64,000 bases of DNA from Rhodothermales bacterium (lineage in GTDB: Bacteria; Bacteroidota; Rhodothermia; Rhodothermales; VXPQ01), in assembly GCA_951812335.1 (NCBI GenBank), contig OX638293.1, positions 248,001 through 312,000 of the forward strand, written 5' to 3'. Made by a program: the position numbers and the translations under genes. The notes below the pieces were generated by a model. The model was given only the letters and a program-made list of their open reading frames with translations, ran no database searches and was not told the origin of the DNA. Below are positions 44,624 through 56,928 of the stretch, piece by piece (position 1 is the first letter of the stretch; each line of letters opens with the position of its first letter).

Positions 44624-45532
44624 TTATACCGTGGGGGCAGGTGTATGTCCGGGTGCGGACCATGTGCGATGCGCCCCCCGGCGCCGTATCGCGACAAAGA
44701 ATACGCCCAGCAGGACGACAGCCAGGCCTCCGCTGAACTTCATCAGATTTACGGCATGAAGCACATACGAATTAGCGTTCGGGTCATATTGCAGACAATA
44801 CAGCAGGACCCGATTGAGGGGCGAACCCGCACGCCCTTCCGACACCTCTATAAGTGCAGCCCGCACATCCGAAGGAGCGAACTGTATACCGGGCATGTAC
44901 CGCATCACCGTCCCCTCTCCGCTCAGAAAAATGAGCGTGAACGGGTGCGCGTACACCTGCTCGTCCTCGATCCAGTTATACCGGAACCCTACTGCTTCCG
45001 TAAGCGCCGCAATCGAGGTGTCCTCTCCCGTAAGAAAATGCCATCCCTCCGCGGCTTCGGGCTTGCCCAGCATATTCAGGTACATTTTCTTCCTCTCCGA
45101 CGCCAGCGCCGGTGTTTCGAGCGGGTTGAAACTCACCGTCACGACATCGAATTGATCGCCGGGCGTCCAAGGCATCCCCTTCAGCGTTTCGGTCAACCCG
45201 TGCAACACCATATTGCACATGGTGGGACACTCGTGATAAACCAACGTCAACAACACAGGACGTTTGCCGTCGAAGTACTGTCCGAGGGCAACCTCGTCCC
45301 CATCCTCGTTCCGAAAAACAAGGTCGCGGGACGGCTCGGCGCCGATCCGCTGGTCAAGACCAATCCCTTCGAACTGTGGGGGCAACGTGTCTGTCGATTG
45401 ACCGAATGCCGGAGCAACTGCAACGGCGGCCAGCACGGTCGCGCCGGATACAACCCATGCAAACAGCCCGGGCAAAAACTGCCGGGCAGTCTCCCTCGCC
45501 TGGGTTCGATATGGCTTGCAGCAGATTGTCAT
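44624..45532 (-). CDS. SCO1/SenC-type copper chaperone
   Basis: A 302-residue thioredoxin-fold protein that delivers copper to the CuA site of subunit II. It has an export signal (about 20-45), the copper motif CPTMC (in LVYHECPTMCNMVL, near residue 104) and the later ligand histidine in VYAHPFTLIF (about 192). A C-terminal membrane helix (about 265-285) anchors it. The ATG at 45532 overlaps the stop of the upstream small membrane-protein gene (ATGA); a longer open frame upstream is not coding for this protein. Confidence 0.92.
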   Translation of the reverse strand: MTICCKPYRTQARETARQFLPGLFAWVVSGATVLAAVAVAPAFGQSTDTLPPQFEGIGLDQRIGAEPSRDLVFRNEDGDEVALGQYFDGKRPVLLTLVYHECPTMCNMVLHGLTETLKGMPWTPGDQFDVVTVSFNPLETPALASERKKMYLNMLGKPEAAEGWHFLTGEDTSIAALTEAVGFRYNWIEDEQVYAHPFTLIFLSGEGTVMRYMPGIQFAPSDVRAALIEVSEGRAGSPLNRVLLYCLQYDPNANSYVLHAVNLMKFSGGLAVVLLGVFFVAIRRRGAHRTWSAPGHTPAPTV

Positions 45533-45927
45533 CGCTCGCGGTGCGTGGCCATGTATTCGGAGGCGTAGAACTCCTCGGGATGGACCGGCGCCTCTTGCGC
45601 CATCAGTTGCATAGCCCGCGCTATGGGAATACGATAGCGTTCCCCCGGCCCCGCGATGGCCTCGTACTGCGTAAGAAGCACGGCGGCATGCAGACGCACT
45701 TCTTCCAGCTCGGGATAGGTGCTCTGGTCGGTGGTTTCCACCAGCACCTCTTGCGCCGTAAGGTCCGTATACTGAAAAAGCGCTACGACCGCCAGGCCAA
45801 TGAGGAACGCGGTCATAACCACGAAACCAAGAATCTGACCGGCTTCGATGCCTTCCTGCTCGACGTGCGGGCGCTCCGTTCCTTCGACCCATTGCGCCCC
45901 TTCCGAAATGTCCGTGGGATTCGGCAT
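45529..45927 (-). CDS. Small single-helix membrane protein of the ACIII operon
   Basis: A 132-residue protein from the ATG at 45927, eight bases after actF. A polar N-terminus is followed by one membrane helix (about 32-54, GFVVMTAFLIGLAVVALFQY) and a soluble periplasmic part ending in an IPIARAMQLMAQE helix, which resembles the small accessory proteins found between ACIII and cytochrome oxidase genes. No catalytic motif is visible. It may be an extra ACIII or caa3 subunit that helps hold the supercomplex together; this is inference. Confidence 0.72.
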   Translation of the reverse strand: MPNPTDISEGAQWVEGTERPHVEQEGIEAGQILGFVVMTAFLIGLAVVALFQYTDLTAQEVLVETTDQSTYPELEEVRLHAAVLLTQYEAIAGPGERYRIPIARAMQLMAQEAPVHPEEFYASEYMATHRER

Positions 45928-45935
45928 GGTCAACG

Positions 45936-47180
45936 TCAGGTATTTTCGAAATGCAGCGAATCGTCCAGTCCGGGAGACCGGAAAGGAACAAGGCTGTGCC
46001 GGACGAGGCGGTACATGAACGCACCGAATACGATCCCGAAGAGACCCAGCCAGTTCGCAACGTCCAGAAAATGAATCGTGGCGGCGTCGCGATGCAGCAC
46101 CGGCGCGGCCAACCAGTGGATATCGAACCACTGCATCGCAAGCAGCCAGACGCAAATTACTCCGAGAAGCAGTTTGGACCGTTTAACGGCTCTCGACAGC
46201 AACAGGAAAAAGGGCACGATGAAATGTCCAATAAGCAGCACAGCGCTGTGCACTTCCCAGCCATGGCTGAGACGGTGGCGATACCAGAGCGTCTCTTCCG
46301 GTATGTTGCCGTACCAGATCAACATGTACTGGCTGAACGCAATGTACGTCCAGAACACAACGAAGGCGAAGGCCATTTTGCCAAGGTCCTGATAGTGCTC
46401 CGTGGTAACGACCCCCCGCAGGTTGCCCCCACCCTGGAGCATCATAGCGCAAAGCGCAAGCAATGCGTGAATCGACATGAAGGCGCCCGCAAACACGTAT
46501 ACCCCGAAAATGGTCGAAAACCAGTGCGGATCAAGCGACATCAGCAAGTCGTAACTCGCAAATGCAGTGGTAATCGCCGCTACCGCAAGCCCCCAGGCGC
46601 TAACCTTGCGCTGACGGGCCGGAATATCGCCATCGCCCGTACAATCCTGCGCAAGCGAATTTCGATACAGAAGATAGGCGAGCAGACCCCACACCAGGAA
46701 ATAGGCCGCAAGGCGTACCAGAAAAAACGGGACATTCAGATAGGGCGTCTTTCCGGCAAGGATGGGATCGGCTGCGACGGCCTCCGCATGCGTCCAATGA
46801 TAGAGATCGTGCAGCCCGAAGAGAACAGGAATACCAAGTACGGCCAGTAACGGGAACGTCCACAACAGGGCTTCGGCCAGGCGCCGCACCACGATACTCC
46901 AGCGCGCCCTCGTCAGGTGCTGTATAAGCACGAAATACAACGCTCCCAGCGCGATGGTCAGACAGAACACCCATCCTATCAGGTACGAAAAATAAAACTG
47001 ATGCGGATCCGTCAGCCAGCCGGACAATCCCGACGTAAGCCCGAGCGCACCGACCAGCAGGGGAATCCCCCATATGCGCCAATCTCCCTTATACCGGAAC
47101 GCATCCGGCGCATCGGCGGCGGTCGATGCAAACGGATCCAGGAAACGCTGGGTGATATGGCTCTTTTTCAGTGTCGCCAT
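45936..47180 (-). CDS. actF: Alternative complex III subunit ActF (NrfD/PsrC-like quinol-binding subunit)
   Basis: A 414-residue membrane protein with ten hydrophobic helices, the shorter of two NrfD-like subunits in ACIII. It shows the WTHAEAVAADPIL...GKTPYLN periplasmic loop (about 129-150) and the ending helices typical of the family. With ActC it forms the membrane core; the quinol site is attributed mainly to ActC. It follows actE by a five-base gap. Confidence 0.92.
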   Translation of the reverse strand: MATLKKSHITQRFLDPFASTAADAPDAFRYKGDWRIWGIPLLVGALGLTSGLSGWLTDPHQFYFSYLIGWVFCLTIALGALYFVLIQHLTRARWSIVVRRLAEALLWTFPLLAVLGIPVLFGLHDLYHWTHAEAVAADPILAGKTPYLNVPFFLVRLAAYFLVWGLLAYLLYRNSLAQDCTGDGDIPARQRKVSAWGLAVAAITTAFASYDLLMSLDPHWFSTIFGVYVFAGAFMSIHALLALCAMMLQGGGNLRGVVTTEHYQDLGKMAFAFVVFWTYIAFSQYMLIWYGNIPEETLWYRHRLSHGWEVHSAVLLIGHFIVPFFLLLSRAVKRSKLLLGVICVWLLAMQWFDIHWLAAPVLHRDAATIHFLDVANWLGLFGIVFGAFMYRLVRHSLVPFRSPGLDDSLHFENT

Positions 47181-47185
47181 CGAAT

Positions 47186-47818
47186 CTATTCGTTTTCCCC
47201 GGCGCCCGCTTCACGCCGGATATCGTCGAGGAGTACGGCGGGTATGTCGCTCCCGGACGCATACTGGCTGCGCTGAAGAGCCCGGATATAGGCCACGATG
47301 GCCCATCGGTCCGCTACCGGAATCTGGTGTGCATACCCGGGCATGGTGCGCACGCCGTTCGCAATCACATCGTACAGATAGCCGTCCGTTTCCTCGCGCA
47401 ACCGGTCGCTGTGATAGGTCGTGGCCGGTGTATACCCGAAACCGCCTGTCGTAATGATGCCTTCGCCATCGCCGGCGGCGCCATGACACGGGGTGCAGAA
47501 AATATCGTACCGGGTTTGCCCGTGTTCCAGGAGTTCTATCGTCAGCGGAATCGGCATGGCCTCTACATAACTCCCGTCGCCGTTTCGCCCTTCGTGAAAC
47601 CGCGTATCCTCGCGCAAAAAACCGCGCGCAACCGTTCCGGGAACGGGCGGCCGCATGGAGCGCCCGTCCGCAAAGAAGGTATTGGCCTCCTGCGGATCGA
47701 ACCGCTCCTGATAATCCATGTTCAGGTTGGGATGGATAGGCGTATGTTCATGCGTCGTGCCGCGGCAGGACGCCAGCAAGAAGGCTGCAAACACCAGTAC
47801 CGTTCCCCCTCTCTTCAT
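47186..47818 (-). CDS. actE: Alternative complex III subunit ActE (monohaem cytochrome c lipoprotein)
   Basis: About 210 residues from the ATG at 47818; two further in-frame ATGs lie upstream. A lipoprotein signal ends LLASC near residue 17. The cytochrome c domain has CTPCH near residue 101 and a late methionine (GVRTMPGYAHQI) for axial ligation. ActE hands electrons from the complex to the oxidase. It lies between actD and actF. Confidence 0.92.
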   Translation of the reverse strand: MKRGGTVLVFAAFLLASCRGTTHEHTPIHPNLNMDYQERFDPQEANTFFADGRSMRPPVPGTVARGFLREDTRFHEGRNGDGSYVEAMPIPLTIELLEHGQTRYDIFCTPCHGAAGDGEGIITTGGFGYTPATTYHSDRLREETDGYLYDVIANGVRTMPGYAHQIPVADRWAIVAYIRALQRSQYASGSDIPAVLLDDIRREAGAGENE

Positions 47819-47884
47819 GAGCATATATCCATAATATCCTTGTGCGCGCGGGAAACCGGCTTCCACCGGACTCGCCGCATGCCA

Positions 47885-48465
47885 TCATTCTTCTTCGGTG
47901 AGCAATTCAACGTGATACCCGCCAAGGTCCGTCAGCAATTGCCGGGTCCCCTCGATGTCGAAACACTTGTCCGACGCCGCAATGTGCAGGAAGAATGCGT
48001 CGTCGGTCGCCCGCGTAAAATTTCGGGAGTAAAAAAGCGGATTGTGAGGGCGCGGCAGCCCGTTCAACGCAAACATGCCCGCTACTGCGCCAAAGGCCGC
48101 AAAAAGCACCGTCAATTCGAACATGATAGGAATGGACGGCTCAATGGCGAAAAACGGTTTGCCGCTGATGTTGAGGGGATACGCCACGGCGCCGGTCCAC
48201 CATTGCAACCAGTACGCCAGCGCGAAACCGGTAATTCCGCCGCCCAGGGTAAAAAACCCGACCAGCGAATTGCCCAGCCCCATGGCCTTGTCCATGCCAT
48301 GAATCGGAAAGGGCGAATGCACGTCGAAATGCCGGTAGCCCGCCTCTCGAACCTGTGCCGCCGCATCCAGCAGTGCTCCGGGATCGGCAAACTCGGCAAG
48401 CAGCCCGTGTACGGGCTCGCTTTCGTAGATGCCCATCGACGCCTTTATTTCCGCAAGGATTGTCT

Positions 48466-48469
<4 letters not shown>
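47885..48469 (-). CDS. actD: Alternative complex III subunit ActD (DUF3341)
   Basis: A 194-residue protein of the DUF3341 family: a soluble N-terminal part ([24 protein letters not shown]-type, about 22-60) followed by two membrane helices (about 82-105 and 122-145) and a short soluble tail. It is a structural ACIII subunit without cofactor. Its ATG overlaps the actC stop. Confidence 0.92.
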
Positions 48470-49845
<1,376 letters not shown>

Positions 49846-49861
49846 TGCGTTCGACGGAAGA

Positions 49862-52800
49862 TTATCCCTGGGGTTCGAGTTCGGGGTTCGGGTTCGTTAC
49901 GCGCGCCAGATACGAGGTGCGCGGCTTGACGGACAGTTCGGCCAGCATTTCGTACCGACGAGGGTTTTTTCTCGCCTGCACCACCGCACTGTTCGGGTTG
50001 TTCAAATCACCGAACGTAATGCTCTGCATAGGACACGCCTGCTGACACGCCGTCTTGACTTCGCCATCCAGAAGCGCCTGCTCGGCAAGGTGCGCAGCCT
50101 GCTGTGCTCCTCGAATCCGCTGGATGCAGTACGAGCATTTCTCCATGACGCCCCGGAAACGGACCGTCACATTCGGATTCTGCGCCATCTGCACCGTTTC
50201 CGGCAACGTCTTCGTCCAGTTGAAGAAACTGAACCGGCGCACCTTGTACGGGCAATTGTTGGAGCAGTACCGCGTACCGATGCAGCGGTTGTAAATCATC
50301 TGGTTCGTGCCATCCGGGGAATGCACAGTCGCCGCCACCGGACACACCGCTTCGCACGGAGCATTCTCGCAGTGCATGCACGGCACCGGCTGCACGACCA
50401 TAGCCGGATTGTCCGTATCCTCTTCCCCGGAAACGAAATAACGGTCAATTCGCAACCAGTGCATCTCGCGCCCTCGACCCACCTCTTCCTTGCCCACCAT
50501 CTGCACATTGTTCTCGCTGTTGCACGCGACAACGCAAGCGTTGCAGCCCGTGCAGGTATTCAGGTCGATGACCATCCCCCACTGATTCTCGTAATAGGGG
50601 TTTTCCGTGATGGCGGGCTGTTCGGAAGGATGTTGTTTCTGCCAGAGCGCAGGGTAATCCTCCCACTCTTCCTGTCCATGAAGCGGAGGAACCGCATCCG
50701 GCGCAAACGTAGGGCGTTCCCTGAATTCCGCGAGGGTGGCCTTGCGAAAAAGGGGACGGCCCTCCATGTAGCCATGCTCCTGCGTAGTGGAAATCGTCCA
50801 GGTATCGCCGGTCGTTTTCACCTCGGCGCCGGCAAGCACGCGGCGCATGTCCGCACGGCGCAACACAGAAACGTTTTCCCCGACTCCGTTCGCAAGCGGA
50901 CCGTCGGCATAGATATCGGTGTAATGATCCAGATCGAAGAAACGGGCCTTCCTCGGCGGGCGAGTGGTTGAAATATTGCGCCCGTATCCCATGGTCAGGT
51001 GCACCGAGCGATCCGGCAAACCCGGTTGTATCCAGGCCGGCAATCGAATGCTTCGGCCGTCCACGGTGATTTCCAGCACATCGACGACGTACTGTCCCTT
51101 GTCGTATTTCGCCGACACACCCAGGCGCTCGGCCATTGCCGGAGCGATCAACGCCACATTATCCCACACAATCTTGGTCGTGGGATCGGGAAGTTCCATC
51201 ATCCAGGCATTGTTGGCGTACGAACCGTCCAGCACGGTCGGATCGAGGCGAATGACGACCTCGATTTCCTCCTCGCCAGGAGAAGCGACAGAAAAGGAAG
51301 GGGTCTCCAATACCGGAGTCGTCTCCGGATAGCCACTGTCCGGCAGGAACCCGTCGTGCAGCGCCTTCCGCCACGCCTGCTCCGCATCGCCGGGAAGATA
51401 TGCCGACCACTGCTCCCGCACGAGGTCATACCCCGGCGTATCCATGCCGGTTACGAGCAGACCGAGCACTTCCACGTCGGATTTCGCCGCCTCGTACAGA
51501 GGCGCAATCAGCGGCTGAACGACGGAGAGCGTACCGTCGCAGGCGCGCCCGTCTCCCCATGCTTCGAGATAATGCGCTTGCGGAATATGCCATTCTGCAG
51601 CCTGTCCCGTCTCGTCAAGATGCAACCCGAGGTGCACCGTCCGGGCGACACGCTCCATTCCGCCGGCAAAATCGAGTTCGGGTGGAGCACTGTACACCGG
51701 ATTGACTCCCAACATCAAAAGCAGGTCGATCTCGCCGGCATGCATATTGGCCGCCAGATCGGCGAAGCGTTCGATCTGCGAGAATTCCGCCTCGTCGTCC
51801 ACATCCAGATAAGAAACCGTACCGCCCACGGCGCCGAGCGCCTGATTGATAGCCGCTGCGAGCATATGGACTTCGGGCGGTTGGGTATCGCCCGCAACCA
51901 CTACGGCGCGCGGACCCGCCGCTTGCACATCGCGGGCCATCGCACGAAGGAACGCATCCTCCATGGCGCCCTGACTCGAAAATTCGCCGATACCGAGTTG
52001 CGAAGCCAGCGCCTGCGCAAACGCAGGAATATCGCCGGAGCGCAACCTCTTGCGATGATCGGCCATCCCTCCCGTAAGCGAATAGTTGCTCTCTACAACA
52101 TACAGCCTGCCGGGGATATCTTCCGGGGACGCCATCCGTCTGTTTTGCGCATATTCCGCCGTATTGGACAGAAGATCGACCTCCGTCGGGCCGAGGAAAT
52201 CGCTGTCCAGGCTAACGATGACTTCCGCATTGGAAAACCGGTACAAGGGCCGCACCGTGCGTCCTTCCGTCGTCCGCAGCCCCGTCCGGGACGGATCGTC
52301 CCCTTCAGGCGCATACGTAATCCATTTCATTTCCGGGAAACGCTCCGCAAGACGGCGACGAAGCGACCGGATCGTAGGAGAGGATGTCGGGGGCGACAAA
52401 ACCGCAATCCGATCGGCACCGTCCAGTTCCTGCGCAAGACGCACGAACTCCCGCCATTCTGCGCCGACGCCCTGGCGCAACATGCGCTGCGAGCGATCCG
52501 GATCGTACATATTCAGAATGGATGCCTGTTCGAACGCCCCTGTCGCCCCCCGGGACATGGGATGCTCCGGATTCCCTTCTACCTTGGTGGGACGCCCTTC
52601 ATGGCTCTTCACAAGAATCGGGCGCAGCACCCCGCGGTACGGCATGCCCGTAGCGTAATGGAGGGGTTCTCCCGGAACGATCTCTTCCGGCTGGCGCGTG
52701 TACGGAAGTACTTGCTCGACGGGACGCCGGCAGGCCGACAAACCGGCCATCGCCATGGAAGCGCCCATGATACGCAGAAAATCCCTGCGGGACGCGCCAT

Positions 52801-52939
52801 CCGGCCGATCGCTTGCGCCCGGCATGAACTCCCCGGCATGAAGGTCGCCAATATCTCCTTCGAGATCGGCCGTACTACGCCAGAACCGCTCGCGCGGCGC
52901 AGGGGCCTCTACATCTTTCAGGACAGGAAGGTCGATCAT
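49862..52939 (-). CDS. actB: Alternative complex III subunit ActB (molybdopterin-oxidoreductase-like/iron-sulfur fusion)
   Basis: A 1025-residue periplasmic subunit. A Tat signal with [10 protein letters not shown] (about 49-58) leads to a lipobox-like LSAC. The N-terminal 700 residues resemble a molybdopterin oxidoreductase that has lost its cofactor. The C-terminal quarter is a PhsB/NrfC-like ferredoxin domain with motifs [37 protein letters not shown] and [12 protein letters not shown]...ACQQACP, which hold three [4Fe-4S] clusters and one [3Fe-4S] cluster. It passes electrons from the quinol site to the haems of ActA and ActE. It lies 24 bases after actA. Confidence 0.95.
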   Translation of the reverse strand: MIDLPVLKDVEAPAPRERFWRSTADLEGDIGDLHAGEFMPGASDRPDGASRRDFLRIMGASMAMAGLSACRRPVEQVLPYTRQPEEIVPGEPLHYATGMPYRGVLRPILVKSHEGRPTKVEGNPEHPMSRGATGAFEQASILNMYDPDRSQRMLRQGVGAEWREFVRLAQELDGADRIAVLSPPTSSPTIRSLRRRLAERFPEMKWITYAPEGDDPSRTGLRTTEGRTVRPLYRFSNAEVIVSLDSDFLGPTEVDLLSNTAEYAQNRRMASPEDIPGRLYVVESNYSLTGGMADHRKRLRSGDIPAFAQALASQLGIGEFSSQGAMEDAFLRAMARDVQAAGPRAVVVAGDTQPPEVHMLAAAINQALGAVGGTVSYLDVDDEAEFSQIERFADLAANMHAGEIDLLLMLGVNPVYSAPPELDFAGGMERVARTVHLGLHLDETGQAAEWHIPQAHYLEAWGDGRACDGTLSVVQPLIAPLYEAAKSDVEVLGLLVTGMDTPGYDLVREQWSAYLPGDAEQAWRKALHDGFLPDSGYPETTPVLETPSFSVASPGEEEIEVVIRLDPTVLDGSYANNAWMMELPDPTTKIVWDNVALIAPAMAERLGVSAKYDKGQYVVDVLEITVDGRSIRLPAWIQPGLPDRSVHLTMGYGRNISTTRPPRKARFFDLDHYTDIYADGPLANGVGENVSVLRRADMRRVLAGAEVKTTGDTWTISTTQEHGYMEGRPLFRKATLAEFRERPTFAPDAVPPLHGQEEWEDYPALWQKQHPSEQPAITENPYYENQWGMVIDLNTCTGCNACVVACNSENNVQMVGKEEVGRGREMHWLRIDRYFVSGEEDTDNPAMVVQPVPCMHCENAPCEAVCPVAATVHSPDGTNQMIYNRCIGTRYCSNNCPYKVRRFSFFNWTKTLPETVQMAQNPNVTVRFRGVMEKCSYCIQRIRGAQQAAHLAEQALLDGEVKTACQQACPMQSITFGDLNNPNSAVVQARKNPRRYEMLAELSVKPRTSYLARVTNPNPELEPQG

Positions 52940-52963
52940 GCCGATCTCTCGTCTGATCCGATT

Positions 52964-53611
52964 CTAATAATGGCACGCGGAGCAATTTACGGGAGGACGG
53001 ATATCTTCCCGTTCGATACGCTCCGCATTGCGTTCCATGAAATCCGCCGGATGTTCGTATCCCATGAGAGTCACAGCTTCATCAGGACGCAACTGCTCCT
53101 CCGGGTTACGGTGACAGTCCAGACACCACCCCATAGAAAGCGGCTCCGGCTGGGAAACGACATCCATCAGGTCTATCCGGCCGTGACATGTCTCGCACCC
53201 CACTCCATTGTTGACATGGGCGGCATGGCTGAAATGCACATAATCCGGAAGAAAATTGACCTTGATCCACTCCACGGGCATGTCTTCCGCCCAGCTTTTT
53301 CGCACCGGGTGCAAAGACAGCGCCTCGGTCTGCACCTGCGCATGACAGTTCATGCACGTTTGGGTGGGAGGGAGATTCGCCTCGGCGGTCATTTCCACAT
53401 TCGTGTGGCAATACCGGCAATCCAGCCCCAATTCGCCTGCATGAAGCCGGTGGCTATACGGTACGGGCTGTTCGGGGGCATAGCCCACATCCGTGTACTC
53501 CGGAGAAAAGTAGTACCAGACAAAACCGACAAGCGCTACGCCTCCCACAAGCGCCCCAACCAAAGAAAGGATTGGCAACGCGTTAGCTCCTTTGGGAAAA
53601 AGCTGAGGCAT
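52964..53611 (-). CDS. actA: Alternative complex III subunit ActA (pentahaem cytochrome c)
   Basis: A 215-residue protein with one N-terminal membrane helix (about 15-35) and five CxxCH haem sites: CRYCH, CMNCH, CETCH, CLDCH and a last CSACH at the very end. Many extra histidines supply second axial ligands. This is the pentahaem subunit that starts every complete ACIII operon. The promoter should lie in 53612-53778, shared with the divergent glycosyltransferase gene. Confidence 0.95.
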   Translation of the reverse strand: MPQLFPKGANALPILSLVGALVGGVALVGFVWYYFSPEYTDVGYAPEQPVPYSHRLHAGELGLDCRYCHTNVEMTAEANLPPTQTCMNCHAQVQTEALSLHPVRKSWAEDMPVEWIKVNFLPDYVHFSHAAHVNNGVGCETCHGRIDLMDVVSQPEPLSMGWCLDCHRNPEEQLRPDEAVTLMGYEHPADFMERNAERIEREDIRPPVNCSACHY

Positions 53612-53778
53612 GCGAATGGATGTAAACTGCGTGAATCGGAGAATTCCCGAAGCGCGTACGGACCAGGCAGCGTATAAGGTAATGCTTATATTGAACCGGC
53701 AAGGCGTTTTGCGATTGAATTTAGGATAAATTGCGTACGAAACGCTGCGCTAAACCGCGCACCCGCCTCTCCATTCTC

Positions 53779-55908
53779 ATGGATGTATCGCATTCTCCTG
53801 CTGCGACGGTCGATCGTCGCACGGACGTAATCGACCTTTCGGTCGTTATCGTCAATTACAACGTGCGGGAATTCCTCGAACAAACGCTCCGTTCCGTGTT
53901 CCGTGCACAGGCCGAACTGAACATGGAAGTGTTCGTGGTCGATAACAACTCCGTGGACGGCAGCCCGACGATGGTGCGCACACACTTCCCCGAAGTACGT
54001 CTGATCGTCAACGCAGGCAACGCGGGCTTCGGCGCCGCCAACAATCAGGCAATCCGCAAGGCGCGCGGACGCTATGTCCTGGTGCTGAACCCGGACACGA
54101 TCGTACAGGAAAACACGCTGGTTACCCTTGTCCGATTCCTCGACGAGCACCCGGACGCCGGCGCCGCCGGATGCAAGATCCTGCATCCGGACGGGACATT
54201 CGCTCTCGAAAGCCGACGCGCATTCCCCACGCCCCGCGTAGCCTTTTTCCGTATGACCGGATTGGCGGCGCTTTTTCCGCGCAGCCCTGTGTTCGGGCGC
54301 TACAACATGACCCATCTGCCGGAAAACGAGACGGCCGAGGTAGATGCGTTGAGTGGGTCGTGCATGATGCTTCGGCGGGCTGCGCTCGACGAGGCGGGCC
54401 TCTTCGACGAAGAGTTCTTTATGTACGGGGAAGATATCGACTTGTGTTACCGCATCCAGCAGGCCCGCTGGAAAATCTACTATACCCCGGAAACGGAAAT
54501 CATTCATTACAAAGGACAGAGCACCCGAAAGGGCGAGTTGCGTTACGTGCGCCTTTTCTACGGCGCCATGCTCCGGTTTACGGAGAAGCATTTCGAGAGT
54601 CGATACTCGAAACTGCTGGCCCTGCTGCTTCGATGCGGCATCCTGGTCCGGGCCGGGATGTCCCTGGCGGCAAAATTCGGACGCATCGCCGCCTGGCCCC
54701 TCCTGGATTTTTGCATGGTATATGCCTCCGCAGGCCTTCTGGCGACAGCCTATGCCTCCATGCTCGGCGCCCGCGTGGCGCCGTTGTTCTTCAGCGTCGT
54801 GGCGCCAATATACGGCCTTGGCTCCGTTACAGGTATCGCTGCCCTCGGAGGATACCGGCGGAAGAATTCTTTCCGTTCCGTTCCGGTGGGCATACTTGCA
54901 GGCCTCCTTCTCGTGGCTGCGCTATCCTTTTTCGTAAAAACCATTGCCTTTTCACGGCTTGTCGTACTGCTCACCTTGCCCGTGTCCGTCCTCGTGTCCT
55001 GGACCGCACGGTGGATCCGCATGCTCCGGGACGCCGAACCGATACACGGGCGACACGCCGTCCTCGTGGGGCGCCGGGACGAGGCCATACGTCTGCACAA
55101 CATGCTTGCCCGGCACCCGAGACCCCCGTTTTCCCTGAAAGGATTCGTTACGCCGGACGAGGAGATGCCTGCGAACAATGGTAGCGATCCCGACGCAGCG
55201 CTTATCCGCGGCCTCGACGAAGAAATGCCCGGGGACGATCCCGGCGATTTCGCGAGCAACACGGAGCCGGCATGGCTCGGCCGAGCAGGGCAATTACGCG
55301 ACATGGTCCGTCTCGGGAAACTCCACGATGTCGTTTTTGCTTCCGGCGCGCTTTCGAACCGGTCTATCTTCCGGTATATCCAGGAACTGCACGACCTGAA
55401 CGTACACATCCGCATCCTGGCCGATGGACGAGATCATGTCATCGGCAGAGCGTCGGTAGACGATCTTTCGATGGTCAATCTCGTAGAAACGGGGGATGCA
55501 TTCGTACACGCCCGCCCGTCGGGGCCCCGACGCCTGCTGGAAAAAGGCATTGCGTCGGTCGGTCTTCTCATGCATCCCGTGCTGGCGGCAACCGCCCCCC
55601 TCGCCGGTCAGAACTCGCTTCCGGCGCGTCTTGCACGTAAAACGAAAAAATTTCCCGATATTCTTCTCGGACGACGCGCCCTGGTCGGCTACGACGAAAC
55701 CACCGATTACCGCCCGCCCCCGGAATGGAACCTCCGGCCTGGCGTTTTCACCGTGGTGGATGTCGTCAACCTTCCCCGGGACGCCGTGGACGAACTTGAT
55801 TCCGCCTATTGGTTCTACGTCAGAAACCGGACCCTGTCCCTCGACTGGGATATTATCGTCCGATCCCTCAAGAACGCCGCCGGGATTCACGAACGCATCG
55901 GCTCATGA
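53779..55908 (+). CDS. GT2 glycosyltransferase fused to a degenerate polyprenyl-phosphate sugar transferase
   Basis: About 709 residues from the ATG at 53779. Residues 15-270 form a family 2 glycosyltransferase of the WbbL rhamnosyltransferase type ([37 protein letters not shown]). Four membrane helices follow (about 285-420), then a CoA_binding_3-like nucleotide fold (about 435-590) as in WcaJ-type enzymes. The last 130 residues retain only traces of the Bac_transf domain ([35 protein letters not shown]). The catalytic core with its Asp-Glu pair is missing. It should act in cell-surface polysaccharide assembly. Its stop overlaps accA. Confidence 0.8.
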   Translation: MDVSHSPAATVDRRTDVIDLSVVIVNYNVREFLEQTLRSVFRAQAELNMEVFVVDNNSVDGSPTMVRTHFPEVRLIVNAGNAGFGAANNQAIRKARGRYVLVLNPDTIVQENTLVTLVRFLDEHPDAGAAGCKILHPDGTFALESRRAFPTPRVAFFRMTGLAALFPRSPVFGRYNMTHLPENETAEVDALSGSCMMLRRAALDEAGLFDEEFFMYGEDIDLCYRIQQARWKIYYTPETEIIHYKGQSTRKGELRYVRLFYGAMLRFTEKHFESRYSKLLALLLRCGILVRAGMSLAAKFGRIAAWPLLDFCMVYASAGLLATAYASMLGARVAPLFFSVVAPIYGLGSVTGIAALGGYRRKNSFRSVPVGILAGLLLVAALSFFVKTIAFSRLVVLLTLPVSVLVSWTARWIRMLRDAEPIHGRHAVLVGRRDEAIRLHNMLARHPRPPFSLKGFVTPDEEMPANNGSDPDAALIRGLDEEMPGDDPGDFASNTEPAWLGRAGQLRDMVRLGKLHDVVFASGALSNRSIFRYIQELHDLNVHIRILADGRDHVIGRASVDDLSMVNLVETGDAFVHARPSGPRRLLEKGIASVGLLMHPVLAATAPLAGQNSLPARLARKTKKFPDILLGRRALVGYDETTDYRPPPEWNLRPGVFTVVDVVNLPRDAVDELDSAYWFYVRNRTLSLDWDIIVRSLKNAAGIHERIGS

Positions 55909-56900
55909 CGCCATCTCCTCAATATCTTCTGGATTTCGAAAAACCCCTCGTGGAACTCGAGCAGAAGCTCGACGAAATGAGGGCATTCGACACGGAAGAC
56001 GCGAAGGTCGACCTGTCCAGGGAAATCGCCGCGCTGGAGGCCCGCGTAGACGAACTGCGCGCATCCATTTACCGCAATCTGACGCGATGGCAGCGCGTAC
56101 AGATCGCGCGCCACCCGATGAGGCCGTACACGCTCGATTACATCGAGGCCATGACGGAAGACTTCGTGGAAATGCACGGCGACCGCCTGTATGGAGACGA
56201 CCCCGCGATCGTGGGCGGGTTTGCGAAGTTTCGGGGCGCCGAATACGGAGGCGTCGACCGCTCCGTCATGATCCTGGGACACCAGAAAGGACGCGATGTG
56301 AAAAGCCGGAAGTACCGGCGCTTCGGGATGCCGAACCCGGAAGGATATCGCAAGGCGCTGCGGCTCGTGCGGCTCGCCGCCAAATTCAACCGGCCTGTGA
56401 TCGCGCTGCTCGACACCCCCGGCGCATACCCCGGACTGGAAGCGGAAGAACGCTGTCAGGCTGAAGCCATCGCAAAAAATCTGTTCGAGATGGCCCGTCT
56501 GCCCGTGCCCATCGTGGTCGTCATTATCGGCGAGGGGGCATCGGGCGGAGCGCTCGGCATCGGCATGGGCGACCGCATCCTGATGCTCGAAAATTCCTGG
56601 TATTCCGTAATCTCCCCAGAGAGCTGTTCGCAGATACTGTGGCGTTCGTGGGATTACAAGGAAGACGCGGCGCAATCCCTGAAACTTACTGCCCCCGATC
56701 TGATGGAATTCGGTATTATCGACCGGATCGTCAAGGAACCGGAAGGGGGCGCGCACCGGAATCCGGCCGACACCATTCGCAGCGTGGGCACGGTCATTGA
56801 GGAAACGCTCGCGGAAATCGGAGGAACGCTCCCGGAAGAGCTTGTCCGGAAACGCATCGAAAAGTTCGAGCGCATGGGGAGTGTTCGGGTTGAACAATGA
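55905..56900 (+). CDS. accA: Acetyl-CoA carboxylase carboxyltransferase subunit alpha
   Basis: A 331-residue cytosolic enzyme that, with AccD, transfers carboxyl groups from biotin to acetyl-CoA in the first step of fatty acid synthesis. The N-terminal helical hairpin ([15 protein letters not shown]) is followed by the crotonase-fold core with [35 protein letters not shown] (about 205-219) and [12 protein letters not shown]. The start is the ATG at 55905, overlapping the previous stop as ATGA; upstream extension of the frame is an artefact. AccD is not in the window. Confidence 0.95.
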   Translation: MTPSPQYLLDFEKPLVELEQKLDEMRAFDTEDAKVDLSREIAALEARVDELRASIYRNLTRWQRVQIARHPMRPYTLDYIEAMTEDFVEMHGDRLYGDDPAIVGGFAKFRGAEYGGVDRSVMILGHQKGRDVKSRKYRRFGMPNPEGYRKALRLVRLAAKFNRPVIALLDTPGAYPGLEAEERCQAEAIAKNLFEMARLPVPIVVVIIGEGASGGALGIGMGDRILMLENSWYSVISPESCSQILWRSWDYKEDAAQSLKLTAPDLMEFGIIDRIVKEPEGGAHRNPADTIRSVGTVIEETLAEIGGTLPEELVRKRIEKFERMGSVRVEQ

Positions 56901-56928
56901 CCGGAATTACCCCGGTACGTCATCCGTA

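Noticed and set aside
44624-46141. 505-codon frame as a fused SCO protein with a 200-residue N-terminal extension
   Set aside because: The extension is the out-of-frame reading of the upstream small membrane-protein gene and the end of actF. The ATG at 45532 precedes a normal export signal.
50999-53677. 892-codon plus-strand open frame opposite actB and actA
   Set aside because: Antisense shadow in GC-rich DNA. ActB and ActA carry all expected iron-sulfur and haem motifs on the other strand.
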